A stretch of 64,000 bases of DNA, taken from contig NZ_JAVFVR010000012.1 of assembly GCF_030929595.1 (NCBI RefSeq), positions 1 through 64,000 of the forward strand, in the 5' to 3' direction. Source of the DNA: Flavobacterium sp. LHD-85. Its GTDB lineage: Bacteria; Bacteroidota; Bacteroidia; Flavobacteriales; Flavobacteriaceae. The translations under genes and the position numbers were made by a program. The stretch's first letter is position 1. Each line of letters begins with the position of its first letter. The notes below the pieces were generated by a model that saw only the letters and a program-made list of their open reading frames with translations, searched no databases and had not been told where the DNA came from. Positions 23,978-32,919 of this stretch are shown here, in pieces.

Positions 23978-25750
23978 CTATAAATTTTGTAATTTATTAA
24001 ACTTCAAATCAGTTCCTATTTCAAGCTTATTTTCTCTCAATTCATTTTTTATAATTGAAGTTACTTCACCTAAACTGAATGAGGAATGATTTGTGTATAT
24101 CGAAGAACTTAAATTTGACCTGTAATAAGCACCTTTGATTTGTCTGGTCACTGTTTTGTCGAGTATGATATATTCTACATCTTTAACTATAGGAAAAATT
24201 TTGAGAATATCACTTGAATAGCTGTAATCTTTTAAGCCAATTTCAAGAACAGTATGCTTAACATTGTGCTCGATTATGTTTATTGAGTATATAAAACTAT
24301 TTATATACTTTTTTAATAGTTCTTTTGAACCTTCTATTGTTTGAAGATTATCAGTGATTACCGATTCAACATTTGATTGCTTGTCATATATCAATAACTT
24401 ATTGGATTCTATTTTAGATTTTTCTTGTTGGATTTTATTCAGTTCAGATTCAAGATTTTCAATTTTTTTAGCTGTAGCTTCTATAAGTTCAAGTATGTTG
24501 GAACTTCTGAGCTTTCTAACTGATTTAAGGATTTCAATATTTTCATTTATACCATTTTTTATATCATTTTCTCTAGCAATAAAGTTTTGTAAATGATTTT
24601 CAAGTTGAGATAAGTATTTATCAGGATTGATTTCATTTATTACTTTTGATAAAGCAGGCAAATCTGCTTTTATCAATGACCAAACAGCACTGTCAATAAG
24701 ATTCATGCTTAATGATTTAGTACTTGAACAAGGTTTTGAATCACCTCGGCTAGTACAACGATAGCTGTTTTTTTGTTCTCCCTTATTAATTCTGTAGTTG
24801 CCTTGCAACTTTCGACCACAGGACGGGCAATTTATCAACTTTGATAACAAGGTAATATGTTTAGTTTGTTTATCACCTTGTGTAATATTTGATTTTAGTT
24901 TGTCTTGTACTTTGTTGAATATTTCCTCTTCAATAATAACAGGATATCTAATCTTGTTAGCTGATGTAAGATATTCGGATTCGTTTAAAACAATACCAAA
25001 TTTTGGATTTTTACGCTTATTGTTCGTTGTTTTCTCACCTGTATATGCTTGTTCTTTGAGCAACTTGTTAACATTTCTTTTACTATGAGTATAAGAATGG
25101 AAACCACGCTTGATGCATTCAAGTGATATTGTTTTTATTGATGGATTTTTTACATTTTCCAAGCCATTAAGATACCAATTGAAGATTGTTCTCACTATGG
25201 TAGCTTGACTTTCATTTATTACAAGCGTATTCTTTTCACTTTCGGTCATCATTCTATTATATCCAAACAAAAGTTTGCCACTGATTGACAAACCTAATTG
25301 CATCAACTCCTTTCTTTTTCGTTGAAACCTTTCAAGTTTTTGTTTTACTTCGGATTCAGCAAACAAACCAAACAATGTGAAAATCATTTCAGCCTGCTGT
25401 GTTATCTTTCCTGATTCATCAAGCAATTTGAAATCTAAATCTTTTATATAAATTTGAATCTGTTGATTTAGACACCATTCTTTGATAGAATGTAAAATGC
25501 TTTGTCTTCTTGCAAGCCTAGAAATCTCAGTTGTCAGGACAGTATTGTATTCAGGATTACGTTCAATGTAATTGAACATTTCAGTGGTCCCAATTTTTTG
25601 GTTCAAATCAGCGAATGCAGTTTCTTTAGTTTCAATTATATGAAATTCTTTATAACCTAAAGAGTGTCCATAATATTTTAGGTCTTGTATTTGAGCTTGA
25701 AAATCTTGTTCAGATGTACTCACTCTCACTAATATAATTGCCTTCTTCAT
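23978..25750 (-). CDS. large serine integrase of the element
   Basis: The 590-residue protein has the catalytic domain at residues 1-140 (LVRVSTSEQ with Ser11; EISRLARR), then the recombinase domain at about 155-300. A zinc ribbon follows with Cys308, Cys311, Cys332 and Cys341, and a coiled coil at about 385-460. This is the standard layout of phage-type large serine recombinases, which integrate at attB and need a directionality factor to excise. It begins 22 nt from the attR half-site. That adjacency and the dyad at the joined ends identify it as the integrase of this insertion. Confidence 0.95.
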   Translation of the reverse strand: MKKAIILVRVSTSEQDFQAQIQDLKYYGHSLGYKEFHIIETKETAFADLNQKIGTTEMFNYIERNPEYNTVLTTEISRLARRQSILHSIKEWCLNQQIQIYIKDLDFKLLDESGKITQQAEMIFTLFGLFAESEVKQKLERFQRKRKELMQLGLSISGKLLFGYNRMMTESEKNTLVINESQATIVRTIFNWYLNGLENVKNPSIKTISLECIKRGFHSYTHSKRNVNKLLKEQAYTGEKTTNNKRKNPKFGIVLNESEYLTSANKIRYPVIIEEEIFNKVQDKLKSNITQGDKQTKHITLLSKLINCPSCGRKLQGNYRINKGEQKNSYRCTSRGDSKPCSSTKSLSMNLIDSAVWSLIKADLPALSKVINEINPDKYLSQLENHLQNFIARENDIKNGINENIEILKSVRKLRSSNILELIEATAKKIENLESELNKIQQEKSKIESNKLLIYDKQSNVESVITDNLQTIEGSKELLKKYINSFIYSINIIEHNVKHTVLEIGLKDYSYSSDILKIFPIVKDVEYIILDKTVTRQIKGAYYRSNLSSSIYTNHSSFSLGEVTSIIKNELRENKLEIGTDLKFNKLQNL

Positions 25751-25772
25751 TTTGCAAAGATAAATGAAAAAT

Positions 25773-25810
25773 GGTATTTGATTACTATATTATTATAATA
25801 TTATGTCCGC
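25773..25810. other. attR junction of the integrative element
   Basis: The element half-site GGTATTTGATTACTATATT (25773-25791) is followed by ATT, the shared core ATAA (25795-25798) and then comM sequence TATTATGTCCGCC. Rejoining the comM flanks at ATAA gives codons for HNIILIG, the expected residues before the Walker A loop. Confidence 0.8.
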
Positions 25811-26447
25811 CTGCAGCTGCAATTTCCATACAACGTTTAATGCTTTCTTGTCCGCGAACATCTGAAAAATCATGCTCGGGGAAATCTAATGTTTTATAAA
25901 ATTCTGCGCGTGTATCAATAACTGTAGGTTCTAAAGTTACATTTCCTTTAAAAAAATCAACTATTTCTTGAAGATTAGAAACCCCATACACATCTAAACC
26001 TGCTACAATAGCCGCTTCTTTTACATTCTGAATTGGAAGAAAAAATCCTTTATAACCTTCTTCTTTCGCTTTTATAGCAATTGGCAAAGCTCCGCGAATG
26101 GGTTGCAAACTTCCATCGAGAGAAAGTTCTCCCATAATAATATACTGTTCAATTTCTGGAGCTTTTATCTGATCTGAACCAACCAAAATTCCCATTGCTA
26201 ATGTCAAATCGTATGAAGAACCTTCTTTTCGAAGGTCGGCTGGCGCCATATTGACTGTAATTTTCTTTCCGGGAAAATTAAATCCGTTATTTTTTAAAGC
26301 AGCGGCAATTCTAAAACTGCTTTCTTTTATAGCATTATCTGGAAGTCCAACCAAATGATAACCAATCCCTTTATCCATATGAACCTCAACTGTAATCGTT
26401 GTGGCCTCAACTCCAAAAACGGCACTTCCGTAAACTTTTACTAACAT
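25785..26447 (-). pseudogene. comM: comM (YifB) N-terminal fragment
   Basis: The 220-residue fragment holds the ChlI-like N-terminal domain: MLVKVYGSAVFGVEATTI, LVGLPDNAIKESSFRIAAAL, VNMAPADLRKEG and the linker HDFSDVRGQESIKRCMEIAAAGGHN. It then runs into element sequence as IIII and stops. The ATPase core is at 11906-12814. It retains its promoter side, so it is probably transcribed into the element toward the integrase on the same strand. Alone it should be inactive as a helicase. Excision would restore a protein of about 511 residues. Confidence 0.93.
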
Positions 26448-26528
26448 AAATTATCCTTTCATTAATTGTTTTTAAAACTAATGAAAAATAATTAATATGT
26501 AAATATTTTATTACAAAATAATAAAGTC

Positions 26529-27503
26529 CTAAAAAGGTAATTGGATTTGATTCTTTATTTCCTCCACTATCCTACTCAACTCCAAACTATTCTGGTGCGA
26601 CCAAAGTTTACTTTCAATTTCATTATTCAAAATACACTTTTGACATTCTATTATTTCATGAGAATATCCTTTTCCTAAAGCTGGTAAAGTAAATGTTGCT
26701 TCCTTTTCTTCATTTATAAATAGAGAATAACCATCTGCAACAAACCACGGAGCATTTAATTCTACTCTACCTTTTGTTCCCGCAATAATGGCTTTCATAT
26801 CAGATTCAGAAACTATTGAAGCATGCAAAATAGATTGAGCTGTTTCGTATTGCAAAATCATCGATGTCTGCAGATCGACATCATTTTTATGCTTGATTGC
26901 TTTTGCTACAATCTCTTTTGGTTTTCCTAATAATACATAAGACAGAAATAAAGGATAAACACCAATATCAAATAAAGCTCCTCCGCCCAGTTCTTTATCA
27001 AACAACCTTTTATTTTCTGTTTCACTTCCGTGAAAGGCAAAATCGGCTTTTATATAATTTACGTCTCCTATTATTCCGTTGCCAATTTTTTGAAGAAGAT
27101 CTTGAACTGACGGGATAAATCTTGTCCAGAATGCCTCCATAAAAAATACATTATATTTTTTAGACGCTTCTATCATTCTTTGAGCATCTTTATAAGACAA
27201 AGACATTGGCTTTTCGCAAAGTACATGTTTCCCTTTTTCTAAAGCTTTTATAGATAATTCGGCGTGCGAATTATGAGGAGTTGCAATGTAAACAATCTCA
27301 ACTTCTGAATCTTCAAAAAGCAAATCATAAGAATTGTATATTCTTGAAGCATTAAATTTCCCTCCAAATTCCTCAGCTTTAGCAAGATCTCTTGAGGCAA
27401 CTGCTGTCAGTTCAGCATTTTCAATCAATAATAAATCTGATGCAAACTGACATGCAATGTTTCCCAATCCTACTATTCCCCATTTTATACTTCTATTTCC
27501 CAT
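26529..27503 (-). CDS. Gfo/Idh/MocA-family oxidoreductase
   Basis: The 324-residue NAD(P)-dependent oxidoreductase has an N-terminal Rossmann motif VGLGNIACQF, the family motif EKP (VLCEKPMSLS, about residue 92) and DIGVYPLFLSYVLLG in the C-terminal sheet domain. Members oxidise or reduce sugars, polyols or related compounds such as trans-1,2-dihydrobenzene-1,2-diol; the substrate cannot be told from sequence. It lies upstream of comM on the same strand with an 81-nt gap, possibly co-transcribed. The length is normal for the family. Confidence 0.9.
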   Translation of the reverse strand: MGNRSIKWGIVGLGNIACQFASDLLLIENAELTAVASRDLAKAEEFGGKFNASRIYNSYDLLFEDSEVEIVYIATPHNSHAELSIKALEKGKHVLCEKPMSLSYKDAQRMIEASKKYNVFFMEAFWTRFIPSVQDLLQKIGNGIIGDVNYIKADFAFHGSETENKRLFDKELGGGALFDIGVYPLFLSYVLLGKPKEIVAKAIKHKNDVDLQTSMILQYETAQSILHASIVSESDMKAIIAGTKGRVELNAPWFVADGYSLFINEEKEATFTLPALGKGYSHEIIECQKCILNNEIESKLWSHQNSLELSRIVEEIKNQIQLPF

Positions 27504-27818
27504 TCTTATATTATAATCATCAAAATTGTTAAAAAGATTAAAAAATTTCCATCACAACATGCAAGAGACGTTTTTTAAACAACAAATATCTATTATCCTA
27601 CAAAAAATAGCAATCAATTACCCCAAAAATTATCAAAAATGACATTAAGTGAAAAAAAAATGTTGCCAAATTGTAAATTTTAAGTTTGTTTTAAGAAATT
27701 CATGCAAAATCATAGGGGTTAAATTTTAAATTTAACAAAAATTAAACATCAAACCCTATTTTTTTATGGGGTATTAAATCATTTTATACTTTTATAAAAA
27801 ATTTAAAACTAAATAACT
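27504..27818. promoter_or_regulatory. intergenic control region of amt
   Basis: There is no coding frame. A TAAGTTTG at 27681-27688 could be the -7 element of the ammonium transporter. AT-rich palindromes lie between it and the gene (GGTTAAATTTTAAATTTAAC at 27718-27737; ATAGGGGTT against AAACCCTAT). The 5' leader would be about 130 nt. Confidence 0.4.
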
Positions 27819-29135
27819 ATGCGAAAAATTATTTTAAGTGTGATTCTTATCACGATTTTGGTCCTAACCTTTATTTCGAACTTTATCATTGCAGACAACC
27901 CAATTCCTGCAGAAGCGGTAAAGTTTGATACGGGAGATACTGCCTGGATGATCGTTGCAACTGCTTTTGTATTGTTAATGACACCAGGACTAGGATTTTT
28001 CTACGGAGGTATGGTAGGTAAGAAGAACGTAATTAGTACTATGCTTCAAAGTTTTATGGCAATGGTAATCGTTACAATTTTATGGGTTGTTGTTGCTTTT
28101 GGATTGGCTTTTGGTCCTACAATTGGAGGAATCATTGGAAATCCTTCTTCTAATTTATTCTTTGAAGGTGTTGGAACTAGCACTGCTTGGAGCCTTGCCC
28201 CAACGATTCCTTTTATGTTATTCGCATTATTTCAAGCAAAATTTGCCATCATTACACCTGCTTTAATTACAGGTGCTTTTGCAGAACGTATTCGTTTCTG
28301 GGCTTATTTGTTATTCATGGTTTTATTCATAATCCTTATATATGCTCCATTATGCCACATGACTTGGCATCCTGATGGATATTTCTTTAAAATGGGAGTT
28401 CTTGATTTTGCTGGAGGAACTGTAGTTCACATGAGCGCTGGATGGGCGGCATTGGCTGGAGCTATCTTCTTAGGAAAAAGAAAAGTTCAAAAAGTGAATC
28501 CTGCTAGAATTACTTATGTATTATTAGGAACTGGTTTACTTTGGTTCGGATGGTTTGGTTTCAATGCTGGATCTGCATTAGGAGCAAATGGTCTTGCTAC
28601 TCAAGCTTTAGGAACAACTACTGTTGCTGCGGCAGCTGCTGCAATGGCTTGGGTTTTCCTTGATAAAATATTAGGACACAAATTATCTGCTCTTGGAGCT
28701 TGTATCGGAGCTGTTGTAGGTCTTGTTGCTATTACGCCTGCTGCTGGTTTCGTAAGTATTCCTCACGCCATCTTTATTGGTTTATTCTCTGCAATTGTAA
28801 GTAACATTGTAGTGAGCAAATTCCCTAAAGGAAAAATCGATGATGCTCTTGATGTATTTGCTTGTCACGGTGTTGGTGGTATGGTAGGTATGCTTTTAAC
28901 TGGTGTTTTCGCTTCAAAAGCAATCAACCCTGCGGTTGGAGATAATCAAGGTTTAATCTTCGGAACTCCAACTTTATTCATCAACCAATTGACTGCTCTT
29001 GTTGTGGTTTCAATCTTTGCTTTTGTTGCTTCTTACGCTTTATTCTTCATCGTAAACAAAATTACTCCGCTAAGAGTTACAGAAGAAAAAGAAGAATTAG
29101 GATTAGACATCTCTCAACACGGAGAATTCTTATAA
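27819..29135 (+). CDS. amt: ammonium transporter (Amt family)
   Basis: The 438-residue protein has an N-terminal leader helix and about eleven membrane segments. Conserved Amt stretches include MTPGLGFFYGGMVGKKN near residue 55, HMSAGWAALAGAI near 205 and the pore-histidine region CHGVGGMVGML near 350. It imports ammonium or ammonia across the inner membrane. It stands alone: no glnK/P-II gene is adjacent, unlike in many bacteria, so a P-II partner would be elsewhere. A terminator hairpin follows at 29171. Confidence 0.95.
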   Translation: MRKIILSVILITILVLTFISNFIIADNPIPAEAVKFDTGDTAWMIVATAFVLLMTPGLGFFYGGMVGKKNVISTMLQSFMAMVIVTILWVVVAFGLAFGPTIGGIIGNPSSNLFFEGVGTSTAWSLAPTIPFMLFALFQAKFAIITPALITGAFAERIRFWAYLLFMVLFIILIYAPLCHMTWHPDGYFFKMGVLDFAGGTVVHMSAGWAALAGAIFLGKRKVQKVNPARITYVLLGTGLLWFGWFGFNAGSALGANGLATQALGTTTVAAAAAAMAWVFLDKILGHKLSALGACIGAVVGLVAITPAAGFVSIPHAIFIGLFSAIVSNIVVSKFPKGKIDDALDVFACHGVGGMVGMLLTGVFASKAINPAVGDNQGLIFGTPTLFINQLTALVVVSIFAFVASYALFFIVNKITPLRVTEEKEELGLDISQHGEFL

Positions 29136-29170
29136 GAATAAATTCCCTTTCTCACATTACTTGATAAATA

Positions 29171-29205
29171 AAAAAGCACTCTAAATTTGACTTAGAGTGC
29201 TTTTT
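29171..29205 (+). terminator. intrinsic terminator of amt
   Basis: AAAAAGCACTCTAA and TTAGAGTGCTTTTT form a strong stem with a 7-nt loop, about 36 nt after the stop. Confidence 0.85.
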
Positions 29206-29295
29206 GCTTTGAATTAAATCCCCTTTATATTTTAGATTTTAGAATGTAGATTTTAGATTTTCTTATCTTGCTTCTACAATCTTTCTTCTATTCTC

Positions 29296-31380
29296 TTATT
29301 TAAAATTCGAAATTCCTTCTTTCAGCCAATGCAGATATTCTTCCGTACTCACGTAACTGATTGTTGGTTTTGTGCTGTTCAAATTATTCCCTTCTAAATC
29401 TGTAATTACATACAAAGGCTGCGTGTTTGTTTTATATTTAGAAATCATAAAATCGGTCCATTTATCTCCAACTGTAATGATTTTATCTCCTGCTTCAGTT
29501 GTAAACTGCTCTTCTTTAGGTAATTCGCGTTTATCATCAACGTAAAGCGAAATCAAAACCACATCATTTTTAAGAATTGGCAAAACTGAAGGATCCGACC
29601 AAACATTGTTTTCCATTTTTCTACAGTTCACGCAAGCATAACCAGTAAAATCAAGCATAATTGGCTTATTGATTTCTTTTGCATAAGCTAATCCATCTTC
29701 GTAATCATGGAAAACCATAATTCCGTGTGGCCCTAATTCAGCACCTTCTGGCATACCTTTTATAGATTCTGCAGAAACCGCTCCGTTTCCTGAACCTCCT
29801 CCTACTCCAAACGGACTTTCGCTATACTGCGGAGGCGGCGGAAATGCACTGATTAATTTTAAAGGAGCTCCCCAAAGCCCAGGAATTAAATACATTGTAA
29901 ACACAAATGTCAATAATCCCAAATACAATCTTCCAACAGAAATATGATTTGTCGGACTATCGTGAGGCAATGTAATTTTTCCGAATAAATATAAAGTCAA
30001 AGCTCCGAAAATAGCAATCCAAATAGCGATAAATACTTCTCTTTCTAAGAAATGCAATTGCAAAACTAAATCTGCATTTGACAAGAATTTGAAAGCCAAA
30101 GCCAATTCTAAAAATCCTAAAACTACTTTCACCGTATTTAGCCATCCTCCAGATTTTGGCAAAGAGTTTAACCATCCTGGGAACATTGCAAATAACATAA
30201 ACGGAAGCGCTAATGCTAAAGAGAATCCTAACATTCCAACAATTGGAGCAATTCCTCCATTTGAAGCTGCTTCAACCAATAAGGTTCCAACAATTGGCCC
30301 TGTACAAGAGAACGACACAATTGCTAAGGCTAAAGCCATGAACAATATTCCGATTAAACCGCCTTTATCTGCCTGCTGATCTGCTTTATTGGCCCATGAA
30401 TTTGGCAGCATGATTTCGAAAGCACCCAAAAATGAAGTAGCAAAAATGATTAGAATAACAAAGAAAATTAAGTTAAACCAAACATCTGTAGATAAAGCAT
30501 TTAACGCATCTGCACCAAATATCTTAGTTACAATAAGACCTAAAATCACATAAATTGCAATGATTGAAAATCCGTAAATAATGGCATTTCGAATTCCTTT
30601 TGCACGACTTTTACTTTGTTTGGTAAAGAAACTTACCGTCATCGGAATCATTGGGAAAACGCAAGGAGTCAACAACGCTGCAAATCCTGATAAAAAGGCA
30701 ATAAAAAAGATTGACCACAAACTTCTTGCAGGAGCTGGCGCCGGGATTTCTTCTTTAGCCGTTTCTGCTGTTTTCTCTACTTTTTGCTGTACAGCTTCTT
30801 CCTTTTTAACGGTATCAACCGCCAAACCAGCAACTTTTGTTTCGTCCAATTTTGCCTCTGCTACAACTGGAACTTCATCCATTTTAAAAGTTGAAGGAAC
30901 AGCAATCGAGAATTTCTTGCTCGAATTGATGCAAACTTCTTTACAAACCTGAAAATCAAAATCTACATCAACCGTTTTTAAGTTTGGGTTAATGATTTTT
31001 ATTTCTTGTTCAATATGCGCTTTACCTTCAAAGAAAGTTTCATCTACACCAAAAACATCGTTAAAAGCTGTTCTTGTTTTACCTTCTTTTGCTTTTCCAA
31101 CCAACTCGTAATTTCCTTTTTGGTTTTTAAACGAAATTTCCAAAGCAAGCGGACCGCCATCTGGCGTAAACTGAGAATACATATGCCAGTCTTTTTCGAT
31201 CGTTCCATCAAAAATTAGAATAACTTTATCTCCTTTTTTTTCTATTTTAGAAGTCCATTTTACTGGTTCTAATATTTGAGCGTTACTTGCTAATGCAAAA
31301 AAGAAAAAGAGTAAAAAAGCAGTTATTTTATTCCAGATACTTTTCGAAGATATCGACTGATGGGCTTGAGTAAAGTTCAT
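29296..31380 (-). CDS. dsbD: thiol:disulfide interchange protein DsbD
   Basis: The 694-residue membrane protein has a signal sequence, an N-terminal periplasmic domain with the Cys pair CKEVC (about residue 147), and a variable Ala/Glu/Pro-rich linker. The central eight-helix region carries the cysteines in LLTPCVFPMIP and SFSCTGPIVG. The C-terminal thioredoxin domain has CVNC (about residue 590). It carries electrons from the cytoplasm to periplasmic disulfide reductases. Its ATG overlaps the tilS stop by one base (TAATG), so the two are translationally coupled. All catalytic cysteines are present. Confidence 0.93.
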   Translation of the reverse strand: MNFTQAHQSISSKSIWNKITAFLLFFFFALASNAQILEPVKWTSKIEKKGDKVILIFDGTIEKDWHMYSQFTPDGGPLALEISFKNQKGNYELVGKAKEGKTRTAFNDVFGVDETFFEGKAHIEQEIKIINPNLKTVDVDFDFQVCKEVCINSSKKFSIAVPSTFKMDEVPVVAEAKLDETKVAGLAVDTVKKEEAVQQKVEKTAETAKEEIPAPAPARSLWSIFFIAFLSGFAALLTPCVFPMIPMTVSFFTKQSKSRAKGIRNAIIYGFSIIAIYVILGLIVTKIFGADALNALSTDVWFNLIFFVILIIFATSFLGAFEIMLPNSWANKADQQADKGGLIGILFMALALAIVSFSCTGPIVGTLLVEAASNGGIAPIVGMLGFSLALALPFMLFAMFPGWLNSLPKSGGWLNTVKVVLGFLELALAFKFLSNADLVLQLHFLEREVFIAIWIAIFGALTLYLFGKITLPHDSPTNHISVGRLYLGLLTFVFTMYLIPGLWGAPLKLISAFPPPPQYSESPFGVGGGSGNGAVSAESIKGMPEGAELGPHGIMVFHDYEDGLAYAKEINKPIMLDFTGYACVNCRKMENNVWSDPSVLPILKNDVVLISLYVDDKRELPKEEQFTTEAGDKIITVGDKWTDFMISKYKTNTQPLYVITDLEGNNLNSTKPTISYVSTEEYLHWLKEGISNFK

Positions 31381-32690
31381 TATTGTAATTCTATTTTTAG
31401 TATTTTATTTGTGGGCTTTTCTATTTTAAAACGTTCGTCCTGTCTCATTCCGACTACCCAGACTATTTGATCGCCTGAGCATAAAATCCAAGTTTTTTCC
31501 TTTTCGATCAAGGATAGTTTTTCATCTTTAAAAAGTTTGCTTACTTTTTTCGATTTTCCATGCATTCCAAAAGGCTGAAAAACATCGCCTTCTTTCCATT
31601 TACGCAAAATCAAAGGATAGCGGATTTTATCAGAATCGACAAATATAACTTTATTTGAACCGAATGTTGTGTGACCTACGTTACAAAGACTCATTTTTAA
31701 GGGAAAATTAACTTCTGTATCGTTTTCAGTAATTTCATATTCGTCTTTTTCTGATGTTTCAAAAAACGGACTTAAAATGAGTGTTTCTCTATTTTTCAGC
31801 AATCTAAATTCCTCTGAAAGAACTTGTTTTCCAGATTGGCTTTCTATCAAATCATAAATATCATTCCAGGCAGAAAAACCAAATTCTTTCAGCCATTGAT
31901 ACAAATAAGATTTATAATTTGGCAGTTTTTTTAGCTTATTTAAATCGAAATGAATATCATCTCCTTCTTCTTTTGCCACCTGCTGATACACCATAATCGA
32001 TGCATCTTCAACCATTTCTTTTGACTCGTGAAGAAAAGATTGCGTTTTCTGAAAAACATCTAAGAAATTCGGGTTGATTTCTTTTAAAACAGGAACCAAA
32101 TTATGACGAATCTTATTTCTGAGATATTTTGTCGAAGCATTGCTGCTGTCTTCTCTCCATTCTATCTTATTTTCTTCTGCATATTTCAAAATTTCTTCTC
32201 TTGAAAAAGGAAGCAACGGACGAATAATTTTATCGTTTTGCTCAGGAATTCCGGTTAAGCCTTCTAGACCTGTTCCGCGAGTTAAGTTGATGATAAAAGT
32301 TTCCAGATTATCATCGGCATGATGTGCAGTTAGAATATAATCGAAGTTTTCTTCTTCCAACAATTCATAGAACCAACTGTAACGCAATTCTCTCGCCGCA
32401 ACTTGCGTAGAGAGTTTATAATCTTTAGCAAAAGCTTCTGTATCAAAATGAGTGGTAAAAATCGGGATATTATTCTGATCGCAATAGTTCTGAATAAATT
32501 CCTGATCTCCAAAACTTTCTAGTCCGCGAAGTTGGAAATTGCAATGCAAAACCGCAATTTCATAAGGCAATTGATTCATTATATGCAGCAAAACCATACT
32601 GTCTAATCCACCACTTACAGCCAGGAAAAGTTTTTTTTCGGCTAAAAAGGGAAATCTTGAAACGATATGATTTTGAAATTTTGAAAACAT
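31380..32690 (-). CDS. tilS: tRNA(Ile)-lysidine synthase TilS
   Basis: The 436-residue enzyme converts the wobble C34 of tRNA-Ile(CAU) to lysidine, so that it reads AUA. The PP-loop SGGLDS is at residues 26-31 (AVSGGLDSMVLLH), and the HHADDNLETFIINLTRGTGLEGL and RPLL motifs follow; the TilS C-terminal domain is at about 350-436. I chose ATG 32690. The open frame extends upstream only through palindromic repeat sequence that spells Cys-Asn-Ser-Trp. It is probably essential. It is coupled to dsbD downstream. Confidence 0.93.
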   Translation of the reverse strand: MFSKFQNHIVSRFPFLAEKKLFLAVSGGLDSMVLLHIMNQLPYEIAVLHCNFQLRGLESFGDQEFIQNYCDQNNIPIFTTHFDTEAFAKDYKLSTQVAARELRYSWFYELLEEENFDYILTAHHADDNLETFIINLTRGTGLEGLTGIPEQNDKIIRPLLPFSREEILKYAEENKIEWREDSSNASTKYLRNKIRHNLVPVLKEINPNFLDVFQKTQSFLHESKEMVEDASIMVYQQVAKEEGDDIHFDLNKLKKLPNYKSYLYQWLKEFGFSAWNDIYDLIESQSGKQVLSEEFRLLKNRETLILSPFFETSEKDEYEITENDTEVNFPLKMSLCNVGHTTFGSNKVIFVDSDKIRYPLILRKWKEGDVFQPFGMHGKSKKVSKLFKDEKLSLIEKEKTWILCSGDQIVWVVGMRQDERFKIEKPTNKILKIELQ

Positions 32691-32755
32691 CTGATAAAAG
32701 TAAAAAATTAAATTTGATCTATTTTTAAACGAAATGTTAAGCGTTGTTTTTTTCT

Positions 32756-32912
32756 GCCACGAATTACACGAATTTCCACGAATTATTTTTTTGCCACAGA
32801 TTAAAAAGATTCTCACAGATTTTTTAATCATTTTAATCCCTTTAATCTGTGGCTATATTTTTTCTATCGAATTGAGGAAAAAAATTCGTGCAAATTCGTG
32901 CAATTCGTGGCA
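32756..32912. repeat. nested inverted repeat with CCACGAATT units
   Basis: The outer arms TGCCACGAATTACACGAATT and CAAATTCGTG...AATTCGTGGCA, with three spaced ATTCGTG words, enclose an inner pair: GCCACAGATTAAAAAGATT and AATCCCTTTAATCTGTGGC. Related single or partial units lie at about 54303-54440 and 61803-61825. It separates tilS from pabB. Confidence 0.75.
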
Positions 32913-32919
32913 ACATTTT

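Larger units (their letters stand above)
12793..25794. mobile_element. 13.0-kb serine-integrase integrative element inserted in comM
   Basis: The element splits comM between the codons for GGHNII and LIGPPGAGKT. Its right end carries a large serine integrase reading away from attR. Cargo from left to right: HEPN protein, small unknown, two IS3 transposases, zinc-finger-like protein, 68-residue protein, an unknown four-gene operon, SEC-C protein, small serine resolvase, HUH-like Rep, XRE regulator, membrane-anchored protein and lipoprotein. I see no relaxase of conjugative type, VirB/Tra genes or phage structural genes. It may be mobilised in trans or may replicate through the Rep-like protein after excision. 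Confidence 0.88.

Noticed and set aside
12793..25794. Prophage or conjugative element
   Set aside because: No capsid, terminase, tail, lysis, VirB/Tra or MOB relaxase genes were seen. Only integration, resolution and HUH-like functions are present.
12789..25798. Transposition with target-site duplication, as in the AbaR islands of comM
   Set aside because: The shared junction sequence is a 4-bp core next to the large symmetric half-sites of a serine integrase, and rejoining at one core copy restores the frame. Tn7-like TnsABC genes are absent.
27819..29135. glnK partner adjacent to amt
   Set aside because: The neighbouring genes are an oxidoreductase and dsbD. No P-II-like product is encoded nearby.
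32691..32831. 47-residue N-terminal extension of TilS
   Set aside because: It is a translation of intergenic palindromic repeat DNA. The conserved protein begins at ATG 32690.
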